From Deroplatys truncata (taxonomy: Eukaryota; Arthropoda; Insecta; Mantodea; Mantidae): a DNA stretch of 64,000 nt. The stretch's first letter is position 1; each line of letters starts with the position of its first letter. The stretch is from contig CM060975.1 of NCBI GenBank assembly GCA_030765065.1, positions 199,797,007 to 199,861,006 of the forward strand, read 5' to 3'. Below the pieces are notes generated by a model, which was given only the letters and a program-made list of their open reading frames with translations, did not search any database and was not told the origin of the DNA. The position numbers and the translations under genes were made by a program. Shown piece after piece: positions 11,653 through 22,980 of this stretch.

Positions 11653-12160
11653 AAAAATCACACATGTTACATTCGCATGACTTTCTCTACCCTCAATCAT
11701 TTATTTTTATATAGTTTGTACAAAACAATCTTGCAAAAGCTTACTCTTTTATCTCCATTGAGTTAATTTGTGATAAACGTTTGCCTAAGTAATTTCATTA
11801 TGCATTTTGTTATAGGCACAAACCAAGCGAGATAGCAGCGCGGTAACGTTTAAGGTCCCGGTTTCGATTCTCGGTGGCTGCCCGCTCGTGCCCCCACTGG
11901 AGAAACGTCTCAGAAGGACTCTCCGTGGCTGCGTGGTCAAGTCTGGAACTAATAGGAAACTCTGCGTGTCTCTGTCGACTTACGCCGGCTTCGCACATGT
12001 CTCCTGCGGTTCCCTCAATGCATCCGTTCCTCCGAGGTATATGTGCAAAAGATCCATTGGGGTCGAGGGGCTACGATAATAAAATGTTTACAAGCGCGTT
12101 GCTATGTGCTGGCTTTGAAATTCTCTTTTCCTAGCATCGCGAGAAACAACGAATAGCGAC
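11653..12160 (-). mobile_element. H element fragment (B, 3' end), split by a SINE
   Basis: 11653-11818 carries the 3' hairpin region, the reversed sub-terminal motif and the following 120 bp. The match resumes at 12075-12160 with GCGCGTTGCTATGTGCTGG. The SINE at 11819-12074 lies between the two halves and replaces about 25 bp of the consensus. Confidence 0.7.
11819..12074 (+). mobile_element. tRNA-derived SINE (S1b)
   Basis: The B-box-like GGTCCCGGTTTCGATTCTCGG lies at 11850-11870. The 3' portion (GGAAACTCTGCGTGTCTCTG and on to TTCCTCCGAGGTATATGTGC) parallels the SINE at 17690. The middle is shorter than in that copy. Confidence 0.65.
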
Positions 12161-12171
12161 AGTATTTTAAT

Positions 12172-12973
12172 AAAAATATTATGTGTTGTACTCATGTGAA
12201 TTTCTTTACTCACTCTTATTAGCTATGTTACAAAAGGTAATACTTCTATCTCTTTATGCTAATATAGATAAATCTTAATTACTCATTTACACATTTCGTT
12301 GTAGATATAAGAATAATAGTTAAGCTAAAGCGATAGTAAATATTTTCAAAACCGGTCGCTATGTGATGCTTTGAAATATTGTTCTCTCTGCATGGACACG
12401 AAAACAGAAGAATTGCAATTTTTAGTTTAGAAAATAATAAACGTATTTGCAAATTCAAACCAATAATAAATGAAATGGCTAACACCACAAAAATAATTAT
12501 TTGCCAGAAAGTGTGTGCTTTAACTTATCTACATTTTCTGTGTACTAAGATTTTGTCTATCTCTTAAGGTTTCCAATAATACAAAAGTCATTCAGAGAAC
12601 TTCAAAGGCTATTCCCAGAAAATTCAAGACATAAATTTTATTTTTCGTGCAAATAGCTTAGACATATGGCATTTTATTCAAAATCGTTACAGACATGTTT
12701 GAGAAAATAAACATTTTCGAAAAGAAATTCCATGTAAAGAGTGGGGTAAGGAATATTTTTTTTATAATCTTCATGTCGCTCACTTACTTGAAATTTGCTA
12801 AATTTGAATACTACGTTTGGTATTTAACCCACCTTTCGTTTTTGAGTTATGTTATTTACACATGCACACACAGCTTTTTCTAAAAATAGCACACGGCTCT
12901 CTTTTTCCCAGGGGACCTCAAAACAAGCACTTTCGGTGAAATCTCTACCTACTAAATACATGATAGGGAAAGT
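12172..12973 (-). mobile_element. H element 10 (B-like), near-complete
   Basis: About 800 bp, diverged. The 3' end is TATGTGTTGTACTCATGTGAA, the CA tract has shrunk to CACATGCACACACA at 12860-12872, and the 5' terminus is a degenerate ATGATAGGGAAAGTA. Confidence 0.75.
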
Positions 12974-13565
12974 AAAATATAATGCTCGTAATCATTTGGC
13001 AAATTTGAACAATGCTTTTCTTTAAAACGTTTAAATATTTACTACAGCATTGTGTATTTTCATTGCGGTAATCATGAGAATCACACAGAACAGAGTAAAG
13101 TGTGTTGTGTGATGTTCCCTGGAGATTCGCCACGCTACATGTGTTAAGATCCAGGGAACAATATAACAAAAACACTCTTCTGCCCTTACATATGAGGTGT
13201 TAACTGTGGATAGACGGGCCCACGTATGTAGCGTTCGGGGAATTGTCCCCAGAGGGCAGTAATTAACCCTTTGGATAAATTCGGGACCCCTCTCCCTCAC
13301 ATGAAACAAAGGGTCGAAGCAGAATAACACTATAAACCCTTTCTCTGCTCCCTTAGCACTCTTTGCACTCAACTTGCCATGGTTAGAGGCGGCAACAAAG
13401 GTTTTGCTCGCTTGTCCACGAACGGCTGGTTATTTCTGGATGACTGCACAGCCCCTCTGCGACATACATCTCTTTCAGGGATAAAGGCGCCCTCACACGT
13501 ACAGGCACAGCAACTTCATGAGCTCTAAAACTGCTTAAGGGAAACTAAATGACAGAAATTGTCAG
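12974..13565. other. Unannotated stretch
   Basis: A 113-codon minus-strand frame lies at 13031-13372. I recognise no domain in it, and its composition matches its surroundings. It could belong to a solo LTR or an unknown repeat. Confidence 0.3.
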
Positions 13566-13567
13566 CA

Positions 13568-15282
13568 TTTTCTGGTGTGATACATTCACCTGACTTTCTC
13601 TACTCTCTATCATTTATTAGTGGGTATGCAAACTATTTTTACTAAAGCTTATTACTTTCTCTACTACGTATAGTAAGTAGCGAAAGTATTGTATTCCACC
13701 CAAGAATTCGATACCGAGAGTTCAACGGAAATACACGTTTTGAGACCCCCTGAATCCAAAAAAAGCATTTTTGGAAACATGTCCGTGTGTGTGTCTGTGA
13801 ACAGCATAATTCACAAACGAACAGTCGGATAAACACCAAACTTGGTATTTAGGTTCAGTATCTTCCAGAGATGCGACACGAAGGTTTTCAAGAAAATCCG
13901 CCCACCCCAGATTACCCTTTACATGAGACATTTTTCGAAAATTTTAATTTTCTCAAAAATAGCTCTTACGATTTTGATTAAAATGTCATATGTTTAAGAT
14001 ATTTTCATGACAAATGAAATGTATATCTCGAATTTTCTGGGAATGTCTCCAAAAGCATTCTTCATTGTGAACGACTTTTGCGTAACTGGTAAACCATAAG
14101 AGATAGACAAAATTTTACTACACAAAAAGTGTAGATCGCGTTAAAATACATAATTTATGTCATACACATTTTTGTTGAGTGAACCATTTTCGAGATATTG
14201 CTTGCTATTCCCTTTCCAATACTTATACTTTTTCTCAAATTTGTTATTCATTTTTTTTGTCCTGGTAATGCAAAGAAAATGGAATACTTCACATAGCAAC
14301 CAGCTCTTAAAATACTTGACTATAGCTTAAAGCCTACCAATTCCCCTTGCATCTACAAGAACATTAGTAATAATATTAACATCTTGATATCTTGATTAAC
14401 ATGAAGCATTTGGAGAATAAGCGTTTGTAAAAATAGTTTGTACAAGAGTAGAGAAAGTCATGTGAGTGTAACACATCAGATTTTTCTATCTAATATATTT
14501 TAATCCAAATAAATCTTTGCAGAAATAGCTACATTGTACATTTCGTTTCAGGTCAAAGGAAACAACGAACCGGACGCTATATACTGGCCTTAAAATTCTA
14601 TTGTTTCCGTGCAATCCCGAGAAACAACTGAATGTGAAAGGACTTAAGGAATGACCAAGTAATGAACAATTCGAACCTTTAATAAAGGATATCTCATAAA
14701 TGACTCAAGCCACAAAAAATTATTTTAAGTAAATTGTGTGTTTTAAAGAAATCTACATTTTCTGTGTGGCGCGTTTTGTCTGGCGCTTAACGTTTAGCAG
14801 TACAAGATTATGAAAAATTTCTTCCAACAGAAGGGACTTCAGGGCTATTCCCAGAAAATTCAAGATATAGATTTTATTTGTAATGTAAATATCTTTAATA
14901 TGTGGTAGTTTAATCAAAATCGTTAGCCATTTTTTAGAAAATCAGAATTTTCGGAAAATCTTCCATGTAAAGTGTAGTCTGAGATGGGAGAATTTTCTTT
15001 AAATCTTCGTGTCGCATGCTTGGAAGGCATTGAATCTAAATACCAAGTTTGGTATTTATTCGACTTTCGACTTTTGAGTTATGCTGTTCATAGACAGTCA
15101 GACAGATAGATACACGCATACACACACAGATATATACAGAGAAATACACAAGAGTCTTTTTCTAAAAAATGTTTCTTTTAATTCGGGAGGCCTCAAAACA
15201 TGTATTTCCGGTGAAATCTCAACATCGAATTTTTGGGTGGAATACAGTACTTCCCCTACTTGCTCTACATAGTAGAGAAAGT
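13568..15282 (-). mobile_element. H element 11 (B subfamily), split by H12
   Basis: 3' end at 13568-13653, body and 5' end at 14483-15282. Joining the flanks gives CTTATTTTTCTATCT, the same sequence found uninterrupted in the B copy at 59165. The CA-rich tract lies at 15102-15150 and is irregular. Confidence 0.9.
13654..14482 (+). mobile_element. H element 12 (A subfamily), complete, nested in H11
   Basis: About 829 bp with both termini: ACTTTCTCTACTACG at the left, and the hairpin plus CAGATT at the right. The right T-run is shared with the host, so the end is uncertain by up to 3 bp. It lacks the extra 3'-half segment seen in H1 and in the copy at 29330. Confidence 0.9.
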
Positions 15283-15379
15283 AAACATGGCAGATTTATT
15301 TTTTGTGCAGTCTTGTTAACTAGAATATCCTTTTGAATTTGATATTATATATTTAGGCGCAATGCATGTGTTTTAAATA

Positions 15380-16470
15380 TACAGTACTTTTCCCTCACAC
15401 AGCTGTCACCGCTCGGCGGTTCGCGCGCCGACCGCCGCAGCACGGACTCGCGCTGAAAGAGTTATAATATCCCCGCAACCGCTTCATTGTCATATAGTTA
15501 TAATTGCAATGACAATAAGCACTTAACATATCATAAGAGAGGTTAGAAATGTTATCCCTTATCCACGCATTTCTGGCATCTTGTCAGGAAGTTTGTATTC
15601 ACACTCGGGAGTTCAATATGAAAATTTAAGTGACTTTTTCGCCTGAAGTTATCTTTTAGTTCTTCTAATGTATGGAGATTTGTTTCATACACCTTCAATT
15701 TCAATTTTCCGCATAGATAAAAATCGCAAACAGTTAAATCAGGGGGTTGCGGGCTCCTAATCCTTTACTATTTACCCTATCTTCAAAAATTCCTGAATTA
15801 AATTTGACTCGTCAGCGATATGCGTGGTAGCAGAGTCTTGCTGGTAAAATCCAGGCTGGGCTGACATTTAATATCAGTCAGCTTTTCAAAAATGGTGAGA
15901 GTATTACATTCCTGTATCTCTGTGCATTTATTGTTTGTTCAAAAAATACAGATCCTATTATTCTGTACGCATTTGCTTCACACCAATTTTAATGCAAGGG
16001 AATCTTGATTGTAAAATCACGTTTCTCTGTGCTCCAATATCTGTTATTTTGCAACGAAATATAGCATATACGTGGAACCACTTTACGTGAGAGCAATTAT
16101 TCTATCATTTCACAAAATTTAATTACAGAAATTTTTCAGTCTCTGATGATCACTTCCACAATAAGGTATATGCAACAAACTCTAGCACTTTAAGAACTAA
16201 AAGAAATTCGCTCAATTTCTGATATTGAACTCTCGAGTGTGAATGAAAATTTCCTGAGAAGGTACCAGGAATGTGCGGATAGAGGAAGAGAACAATTTCT
16301 AACATATCTTATGACAAGGTGTGTGGTTATTATCATTGTAAATGTAACTGTAAGTGTGAGAACGTGAGGCAGTTGCGGGGATATTATAACTGTTTTGCCG
16401 GGAGTCATAGCTGCGGCGCCCGGCGCACGAGCAGCCGTGCTGTGGCCGCAGTGTGAAGGAAAAGCACTGT
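15380..16470. mobile_element. Fold-back Tc1/mariner-like transposon
   Basis: The left arm (about 15385-15610) and right arm (about 16195-16470) are reverse complements over more than 200 bp. Shared landmarks include ATACAGTxCTTTTCC at the outer edge, TATAATATCCCCGCAAC, and the C-terminal coding tail of a transposase. The outer 80 bp of each arm is strikingly GC-rich (for example CGGCGGTTCGCGCGCCG at 15413) in an otherwise AT-rich setting. Target duplications were not resolved. Confidence 0.75.
15555..16110 (-). pseudogene. IS630/Tc1-like transposase, C-terminal half
   Basis: On the minus strand, fragments appear in the expected order: RYRNVILSPFFEKLTDI-like residues near 15880-15930, then RSPQPPDLTVCDFYLCGKLK near 15690-15750 (third catalytic Asp context with FLWG changed to YLCG), then LHTLEELKDNF and a tail ending in a stop near 15557. 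Frames shift several times and stops interrupt the upstream third. The C-terminal tail is also encoded on the opposite strand in the other arm at 16203-16346 (SSVNENFLRRYQECADRG), so the inverted repeat includes coding sequence. Confidence 0.75.
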
Positions 16471-17689
16471 ATATTTAAAAATGGCACTTCAGTGTGAATT
16501 TTGCACCGCTTCACAGAAAAAAGAAATCATAGGCCCTAACTTTTGGAAGAGAGAGGTAAAGTTTAGTCCATATTTTAGGCGAAGTTTGCTCTAGAAGTTG
16601 GTATTACTCTGTACATTCCAGCCTCTGTATGCTTAAGCCAAGTGGTTTGTTTCTTTGCAAATATATGATAAGTCTGTTTTCTCCATTTTTGCTTTGAACA
16701 GCTTTTCCTGTGAATGACATTTTCTGGTATAAATGACTCGTTTTCTCAGAAACTATTGAAGATAGTTGAATTAAACTTCAGGATGATAGAAACAACCTCT
16801 GATTGTTGTTCTAGATCTATTTTGGTGTTATAGCACGATTGGTATTTAAAAATATAATTTCAGATACGTTTTAATCAAAATTTTGTATAATTACGGAATA
16901 TTCCTATCGTGCTTAATAACATATGCATTGTGTAAAAGTAGATGTATAAAAACTACATTAAAACTAAAGCTTTCAAGTCAACACATTATTTCCTTCAGAA
17001 GTTTAGAAAGTTGGTGTAAATACACGTGTATGAGTGATTCAAACACAATATATAGCGTGTAAAATAAGTAAAGAACTGTCACTAAAATTTCAGTTTACAA
17101 ATTCGATAATATGTAGCTAAATTTTGTGAAGTTGAGACCTTTACCAGAGTTTCCGGTAACTCTATCTTCCGCACAATTGTATACTTCCGTGTATATTTGC
17201 AGACACAGCTGGAATGGAAGCAACGATGTCTCACTTCTGCAACAATGACACAGCTGGTTGCCACACATAACAATCGCTCGCTTCACAGGCTTCATTTCCT
17301 CTTTTCCGGTCTCTAATAAACGTATGTTTTAAAATCTAAATCTTTGAATTTTTAAAAGAATAGCTACATCCTAATTTATAAGCAGCAAATAGATAATACT
17401 TTCACACGTCATTACTTTATTTTATTCTTAATTGGTTATCTTTATACCGCGGCATTAAATGCAATATGTTAACAGGTAAGCAAGAACAGCATTCATCAAC
17501 TACATACTGTAGGAACTAATGCTATACAATTGTATATAAAAGGAAAACGGTGTGAACAAACCAGCCGTTTTCTTCCTTATCGTCTCTTCAACGGAACATG
17601 GAATTTTATGGTGAGTCCATGTCTATGATCACATGTCAACGTAATGAGTAGTTGACTTAGTCGCCTTCCTGTACTACATATTTTATTTT
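16471..17689. other. Unannotated stretch
   Basis: No coding or repeat signature recognised. TATATAAAAGG at 17533 resembles a TATA box but has no transcription unit attached. Confidence 0.35.
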
Positions 17690-18220
17690 TATTTCGTTTA
17701 CTTTATGGTTGAACCTTGACGAGCAATACGGCAACACCGCGGTAACATGTGAGGCTCGCATTCGGGAGGTCCCGGGTACAATTCCCGTGGCTTTTTCGTG
17801 GTTTTCCTTGGTCGGTAAGCGATTCTGGGGTGATTTCTCTTCCACCATGATTTCCTTTCATACCGTTTCCTTCTCATCTTTCTGGTATGTTTCCAGATTT
17901 TGTGGTGTGAGGTGGTGCCGGATGCTTTCTCTAAGGCAAGAGTATACCCCATGAACACTAGAGAGCTGCTTGGGTTTAAGGATTGTTCATCGCTCTTTCT
18001 GGGCAGCTCCAGTTAGGAACCGGGTCTTCCAGCTAGGAACCGATAGGGACTTCTGCACGTCTCTGTGACCTGTCTACCAGGACATGTAGCTTCCTGTAGT
18101 TCCTTCGCTTCATCCCTTCCTCCTGGGGGGAGGTAGCCGCAATATATAGGTCGTTGTGCGCGAGGTTTCCCCCTCCGTTGTAGATTAGAATAGATTGGAT
18201 TGCATTCCGTGAGTTCACTA
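17690..18220 (+). mobile_element. tRNA-derived SINE (S1b), about 500 bp
   Basis: The tRNA-like head includes GGTCCCGGGTACAATTCCCG (B-box context) at 17770. A CT-rich middle with CACCATGATTTCCTTTC follows. The 3' region contains CATCCCTTCCTCCTGGGGGG and GTAGCCGCAATATATAGG. The copy at 30428 matches it from head to tail. An open frame across it is by chance. Confidence 0.75.
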
Positions 18221-18229
18221 GTAGCCATA

Positions 18230-18631
18230 AAGGCTTGTGAATATAGAATATGTCAAGGAAATGTACAAAAATTACATATAAACATGAATATTACATAAAA
18301 TACAGAACATTTAAAATAAAATAACGACATATTATATACAAAATGAAACAAATCAGGGGAAATTTTGTGCAAAATCGACTACCTCGCTACCGTTATAAAG
18401 CTAAAATTATATTTATAGACAAGAACACTTATTTTAGTTTTCCCTAGGCTTGTACCTTTTGTTGTTCTCATCATTTCTTCTATTTGATTTATAATGCATA
18501 GCATTTACTGTAAGTTCTCAATATACATACATTTAAATAGCTTCATTAATTCTAGAGCAGGCATCAAATTTAATTGGCAATTGTCATTAATATTTGCTAA
18601 TACTACTTACCGAGCTATATATGTATTATCA
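18230..18631. other. Unannotated AT-rich stretch
   Basis: Just downstream, in the minus sense, of the RT C-terminus; it may hold the 3' UTR of that LINE, but no tail is visible. Confidence 0.3.
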
Positions 18632-18980
18632 TCAGGATAAATTGTCATTCAAGTAATCTTGTACAGAATAATATGCTTTTGAGCATAGGTACACTTTAAC
18701 AGCAGTTTTAAAGACATTAAAATTGTCAACTTTTCCCTTAAGATCATTAGGGAGGGCATTAAATATTTTATGGTCTCATAATATACACCTTTCTGGAAGC
18801 AAGAAAGCTTTGCACTGGTATGATGGATGTTGCCCTTTTGTCTAGTGTTTACCTCATGAATTTCCATGGTTGTTATAAATCTGGTTCGATTGCATACAGG
18901 GAATTTTAAGCTTGAAAATATGTACATGCAAGGTAGGGTTATTATCTTCAGTCTTCTAAAAAGATGTTTGCAAGAGTGTC

Positions 18981-18990
18981 TGCTAAGGGT
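18981..18990. repeat. Target-site duplication, left copy
   Basis: TGCTAAGGGT (possibly 11 bp with a preceding C), repeated exactly at 20027-20036. It flanks the minus-strand retroelement. Confidence 0.8.
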
Positions 18991-20026
18991 TTTTTTTTCG
19001 AGTGGAGGAGAAAATGATTTAATCGCTTACCCCAGCCCCGATGGGAGTCGGGACTGAGAGTGTGGGACTCACCAATAGTCGGCATACCCACTAAAAACTC
19101 CTCCACCGGTGGAAAAAGGAAGAAGGTAAAAGTGGAATGGCGTGGCTTTTTGCGGTCCCGCATAGCACCCGCGTTAGTACGTGAAAGATGGATGTCTCCG
19201 CCCTATGGGCTGGAGCGGGATAGGTGGTTACTAGGTTGCAGCCATGAAACCTGACTGCAACACCTAGTGGAAAAATGGCGTGGGTTTAAGGAAGTGAATA
19301 GAAGTTAGGATCTAGGATGGTGCTGATGATGATGTTCCTGTTGCTGATTGAACTCCCTGCATTGCTGCAAGAAGCTCGCGACTCTGGCCGGGTCTGGCTT
19401 CGGCCGGTGACCGAGCGATGAAACCCGGATGGCTTCTGTGATGGCTGTGAGTCTGGAAGATGTGCTGTCGAACTGCCCAGCCAGAAAACCTGTTGGGCAG
19501 CTGATGATTCTTGAAGTTCCCGGATGAGTTCCTCCAGGGCTGTCAGCTTCGTCGTCATGTTCAGGAACTCCGCGTGGAGATCCTGAACGGCGTCGCGTAG
19601 GCCCTGGACTTCCTCGTTGAACTGCGAGGGTGAAGGTGCTGGTGTCGGCGTTGGTACTGGTGTCGGCGCTGGAGATCGTGTTGGAGGCGGTGGCTGTGGA
19701 GAAGTCACGATCTGCGGCGTAGGAGCAGACGGCGTCGGCGATGCCTTCCTGCGGGGATGCAGGGGGCAGAGCGCCTGGCCGGTAAAGTGGGATGACCCTC
19801 CACAGGTCGCACAGTAGCGGCGTCGGCGGCGAAGGTCGTGCTGGGTGCACGATGCGGTGGTGCAGGCTGCTCCACAGTAGTGGCACCTGGGTTGAGCTGC
19901 GCAGGTCGTCTCATTGTGCCCGTAGGCACAGCAGCGTCTGCAGGGAGCCTGGCGTTCCACTCGGCCTCGATGCGTAAGCACCGCCCTAACAAGGGCAGGC
20001 CCGCCCTCAAGGCAGCTTCGTAGTCC
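18991..20026 (-). mobile_element. Gag-only non-LTR retroelement, 5'-truncated
   Basis: The poly(A) end (T-run on this strand) is at 18991-18998 and the 5' truncation is at 20026. The element is bracketed by a 10-11 bp target duplication. It contains one gag-like frame followed directly by about 295 bp of non-coding 3' sequence and the tail, with no reverse transcriptase. Such a structure implies mobilisation by enzymes from another LINE. Confidence 0.75.
19286..20025 (-). CDS. Gag-like ORF1 protein with zinc knuckles, 5'-truncated
   Basis: The frame is open from the truncation point to the stop, about 246 codons, with no internal stop. Numbering from the valine/GTG at 19981 as residue 1, Cys14-Cys17-His22-Cys27 is a classical CX2CX4HX4C knuckle. 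Residues 33-45 form a cysteine-rich variant (C33, C36, C40, C45), and Cys57-Cys60-His65-Cys72 is a CX2CX4HX6C knuckle. A proline/threonine-rich stretch covers about residues 78-118, and a heptad-like segment (about 118-160, with VQGLRDAVQDL and LTALEELIRELQ) looks like a coiled coil. Zinc knuckles of this type bind RNA in LINE ORF1 and Gag proteins. Usually they sit near the C-terminus; here about 160 residues follow them. GC content is much higher than in the flanks. No start codon survives because of the 5' truncation, so it is not expected to be expressed as is. Confidence 0.7.
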
Positions 20027-20036
20027 TGCTAAGGGT
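20027..20036. repeat. Target-site duplication, right copy
   Basis: Matches TGCTAAGGGT at 18981-18990. Confidence 0.8.
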
Positions 20037-20244
20037 GCTGGAAATGATTCTTATATAACCTTTACTTATACCTATGGGTGAAACTTTGGGTCGTGGTGCT
20101 CTGAGTAGCGATCTCTCAATCTCTCTAGCGACTAAAGGAAACAATGAAAAATCCCCGGGCGGGGATTAAATGTCACCTTACAAATTCGAGCTATAAGATG
20201 TTATCGCCTGAGTCATCTTGCTTGGTAGTTATATCATAACGTTC

Positions 20245-20335
20245 CCTACAACCCAAAAATTCGATACCGAGATTTCACCGGAAATACATCTTTTGAGGCG
20301 CCCTGAATCCAAAACAAATCACTTTTAGAACAAGA
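20245..20335 (+). mobile_element. H element fragment (A, 5' block only)
   Basis: ACCCAAAAATTCGATACCGA followed by GATTTCACCGGAAATACATC and CCCTGAATCCAAAA. It breaks off at the A/T tract at the end of the 5' block. Confidence 0.8.
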
Positions 20336-20769
20336 TCCAACGCAGCCACAGTAACGACTACTGCTCCGGCAACTTACGTCACCTCAGCACCAGACAACAT
20401 CGACTGATGGGACACTACTTCCCAGCAAGACGTAGAGAAATTCCGGGTCCTATCCCTGTAATTCGATGACCTAATCAAAACGGCTCTTCCTACGCTTCGG
20501 AACTTTAAGTTGCAATATGCTAACCTACAGTGAGCCCCATACAGAAACATAGTCATGCTCGAAACGCTGGACCTCTGTTTCCCGGTTCCGGATTGTAATG
20601 ACTTCCAGGTTCGCCCAAAAGTCATTACAAGCTGCATTCTGGAACCCAAACGTAATAAGGGGACATTACCCCGGATACTTGAGTTTGTGCCCACCTAAGG
20701 AATTGTCATTCTGGTGGACTGCGAAACACACTGTTTGCAGGTACTAACTTTTCGCTGCCAAGTTACATT

Positions 20770-22980
20770 ACTCATCGGTCAGATCAAGTCGGCCGATCGG
20801 GAGGCGGTATTTTAATCCTCATAAAAATCATATCATTCATACAGCCTTCCTTCCCCGCCGCTGCAGCATGTGGTGGCCTGCGCCATTCGGTTTGCCATTT
20901 CCAGGCGACACACTGTTGAAAGTGGTGTATGACACTCCAGATCATCGCACTCTTCTGAACTACACCCTGTGGTTTGCATTGGAGGAGAGCTCAACGAGAA
21001 GCATGGACACTGGTATAACCGCACAACCAACCATAAAGGCCTCAAGCTCTGCCGCCTCATCAGCGGAGACTCCAGCCTAATCGCGCACGGATAGAGAGGG
21101 CCTGCGTTTCATTTGGCCCGCAGTCGGTCGGATGTCCTCGACATCATAATCACCAAAAACATTGCATTCCACCTAACCTCTCGGTAGTCAACGAGTTGGG
21201 CTCCAATCATCACCCCACTCCAACGTTGCAATGTAAGCGCTGGTCAGCCCAGACTGGATAAATCAGATAGCCATCCTAGAACTGAACTGGTCCGTTGAAC
21301 TGCGACCTCGCACGCTTCCTTTGATGCGCTGGAAGTAAGTAGCGGCGGTGGACTTCTCTCAACATAGCCTAAATGCAGTACGCGCACACACACACCGCAT
21401 CCTGTCTGACATCTCTAACCCGAGAACCATTCCCAATGAACTCCAGCAGCTGCTAAAGGCCAAGGCAACTGTCTGGAATCTATGGGTGCTTCCGCTATCC
21501 CAGGATAGGGGCAGTATACCAGCGGTTCAAAACCCTGACAAGGCACTGCTTGTGCGCATAGAAAGATTTTCTTAGGAAAACACCATGAAAAATGTGAACC
21601 TTCAGGAGAAGAAACCGTGGCGGATCATTAAATCTTTGGGGACGGATAAAACCAAATAAGCATCCATTATACGGCACTCGGGGGAGACTCTTTTTCGGGT
21701 CCCACGAGAAAGACAGGAGTTCGATGTCTATATGGAATTTCAATTCGAACCTCGGGACGATCCCAGAACGAAGACTTTACTGGCCTCATGGAGGCGACTG
21801 TGGGTTACCATGGGGATCTACAATGGTCCACGAGGAGATTCACCTCCCTACAGTCACTTGAGCTAAAGGCTTAACCCAAAGTAATCTTCTGGGCTTCACG
21901 GTGTCACAGTGCCCATGCTCCAGTACCTTGCCGGAAGGGCCGCCAACCACTTGACGCGGATTTACAGTGCCTACATCTAGATGTAGAGCCTATATCTCCG
22001 TCACTTTCCAAATTGCTGGAAGGAGGCGGGAATAGTATACATTTTAAAGCCCTACAAGGACCTGGTCCTCCCTTGCAGTTTCGCTCCTGACCGTTTCAAA
22101 GGTTTTTTAACGGTTGCAACCGGCCCGCTTTAATCCTCTTTTTGAGGAAAGGCATCTCTTCCCGGATCACCAGTACGGTTTTCGTCATAGACAATCCAGA
22201 ACCTGCAGTTACTGCAATTAGCCGAGAAGGCTGCTCTGGGTTTGCAGGAAAACTTCAAGAAGATCGCGATGCTGCCTGGACGGGGAAGGCCTTCGCCACT
22301 ACGTGGCACCAAGACCTTTTGTACAAACTCAAGGAGGCAGACATCTCTTCCGCATATCTCGCCCTGACAGTTTCCTTCGGGACCGCACATTCAGGATGAG
22401 AGTGGAAGGGAAGGTTTCAACAGGTTTGTCCCCGCTTCTCTTCACGGCTACATATTGGACTTCCCAACGGAATCCAATATGCGAGTGATGGCCTCAATGG
22501 CACAGAACAAGAATAACCGCTTCTGCTTTCCTCCACTACAACGACACCTGCGAGCCATTGGCAGGTGGAGTGAGAAGTGGAGGATGGTCATCAGCCCGGA
22601 GAAGACCTCTGCCCTTCTCCTGGCGAAGATTCGTCACTGGCGTCCTGAGCGGCCTCTGAGATTGCGGCAGGAGGAAAATCCCCTGACTACAGACCGTCCA
22701 GAAAAGGGCACTAAGGATGATCTATGATACCGGGTGTAGATTCTGTCACATCCTCCATACCTACTCCGTCTCGCATTCATTGTTGACATGGTGCGGGAGA
22801 GAAACCGCACTCTGTACGCGAAACTGACCACCCGTACCAACCAGCTGGTGCACACCCTGGGTCACTACGACCACAAGGCACCAAGAAGAAAGAAAACCTA
22901 CCGTCTGCTCAAGGACGCCTTGGCGGCTCTAGCCTATTGGCCTGCCACTCCCGTCCTTCTTAAGCCTCCACGTTAAGCTG
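20770..22980 (+). pseudogene. LINE ORF2: endonuclease and reverse transcriptase, broken
   Basis: Recognisable blocks in order: HRSDQVGRSGGGILILIK (20770-20825), the Rxx-GGG-I-I strand of APE-type LINE endonucleases; GGELNEKHGHWYNRTTNHKG (20980-21040), equivalent to the GDLNAKHxxW...N..G catalytic motif with Asp replaced by Glu; a DVLDI-like stretch near 21130 (altered to MSSTS); SQRVGLQSSPHS near 21200 in the SDHHP position; LQRHLRAIGRWSEKWRMVIS (22530-22590), the motif just after the catalytic YADD box; then a C-terminal TCRKALRMIYD-like helix region near 22690. The FADD/YADD box itself is not visible. Many frameshifts and stops are present. Confidence 0.7.

Larger units (their letters stand above)
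18632..20085 (-). pseudogene. LINE reverse-transcriptase ORF2, C-terminal end, split by a retroelement
   Basis: The minus-strand frame starts near 20085, is cut at 20037, resumes at 18990, and continues to a stop near 18632. It carries IISSTLSRHSCKHLFRRLKI, then NTRQKGNIHHTSAKLSCFQK and GVYYETIKY, the usual conserved tail after the RT domain of arthropod LINE ORF2 proteins (CR1/Jockey-like groups). A frameshift follows GVYYETI, after which a second frame gives KVYLCSKAYYSVQDYLNDNL. The frame is continuous across the insertion once a single target-site copy is counted, so the host ORF was readable there when the insertion occurred. The catalytic RT region itself is missing. Confidence 0.75.

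Noticed and set aside
13031-13372. 113-codon minus-strand frame
   Set aside because: No domain, ordinary composition, and overlapping frames of similar length; not enough to call a gene.
17533-17600. Promoter with TATATAAAAGG
   Set aside because: No transcription unit, conserved initiator or coding sequence follows.
19617-19817. Glycine/valine-rich frame opposite the gag ORF
   Set aside because: Shadow of the proline-rich region of the minus-strand frame.
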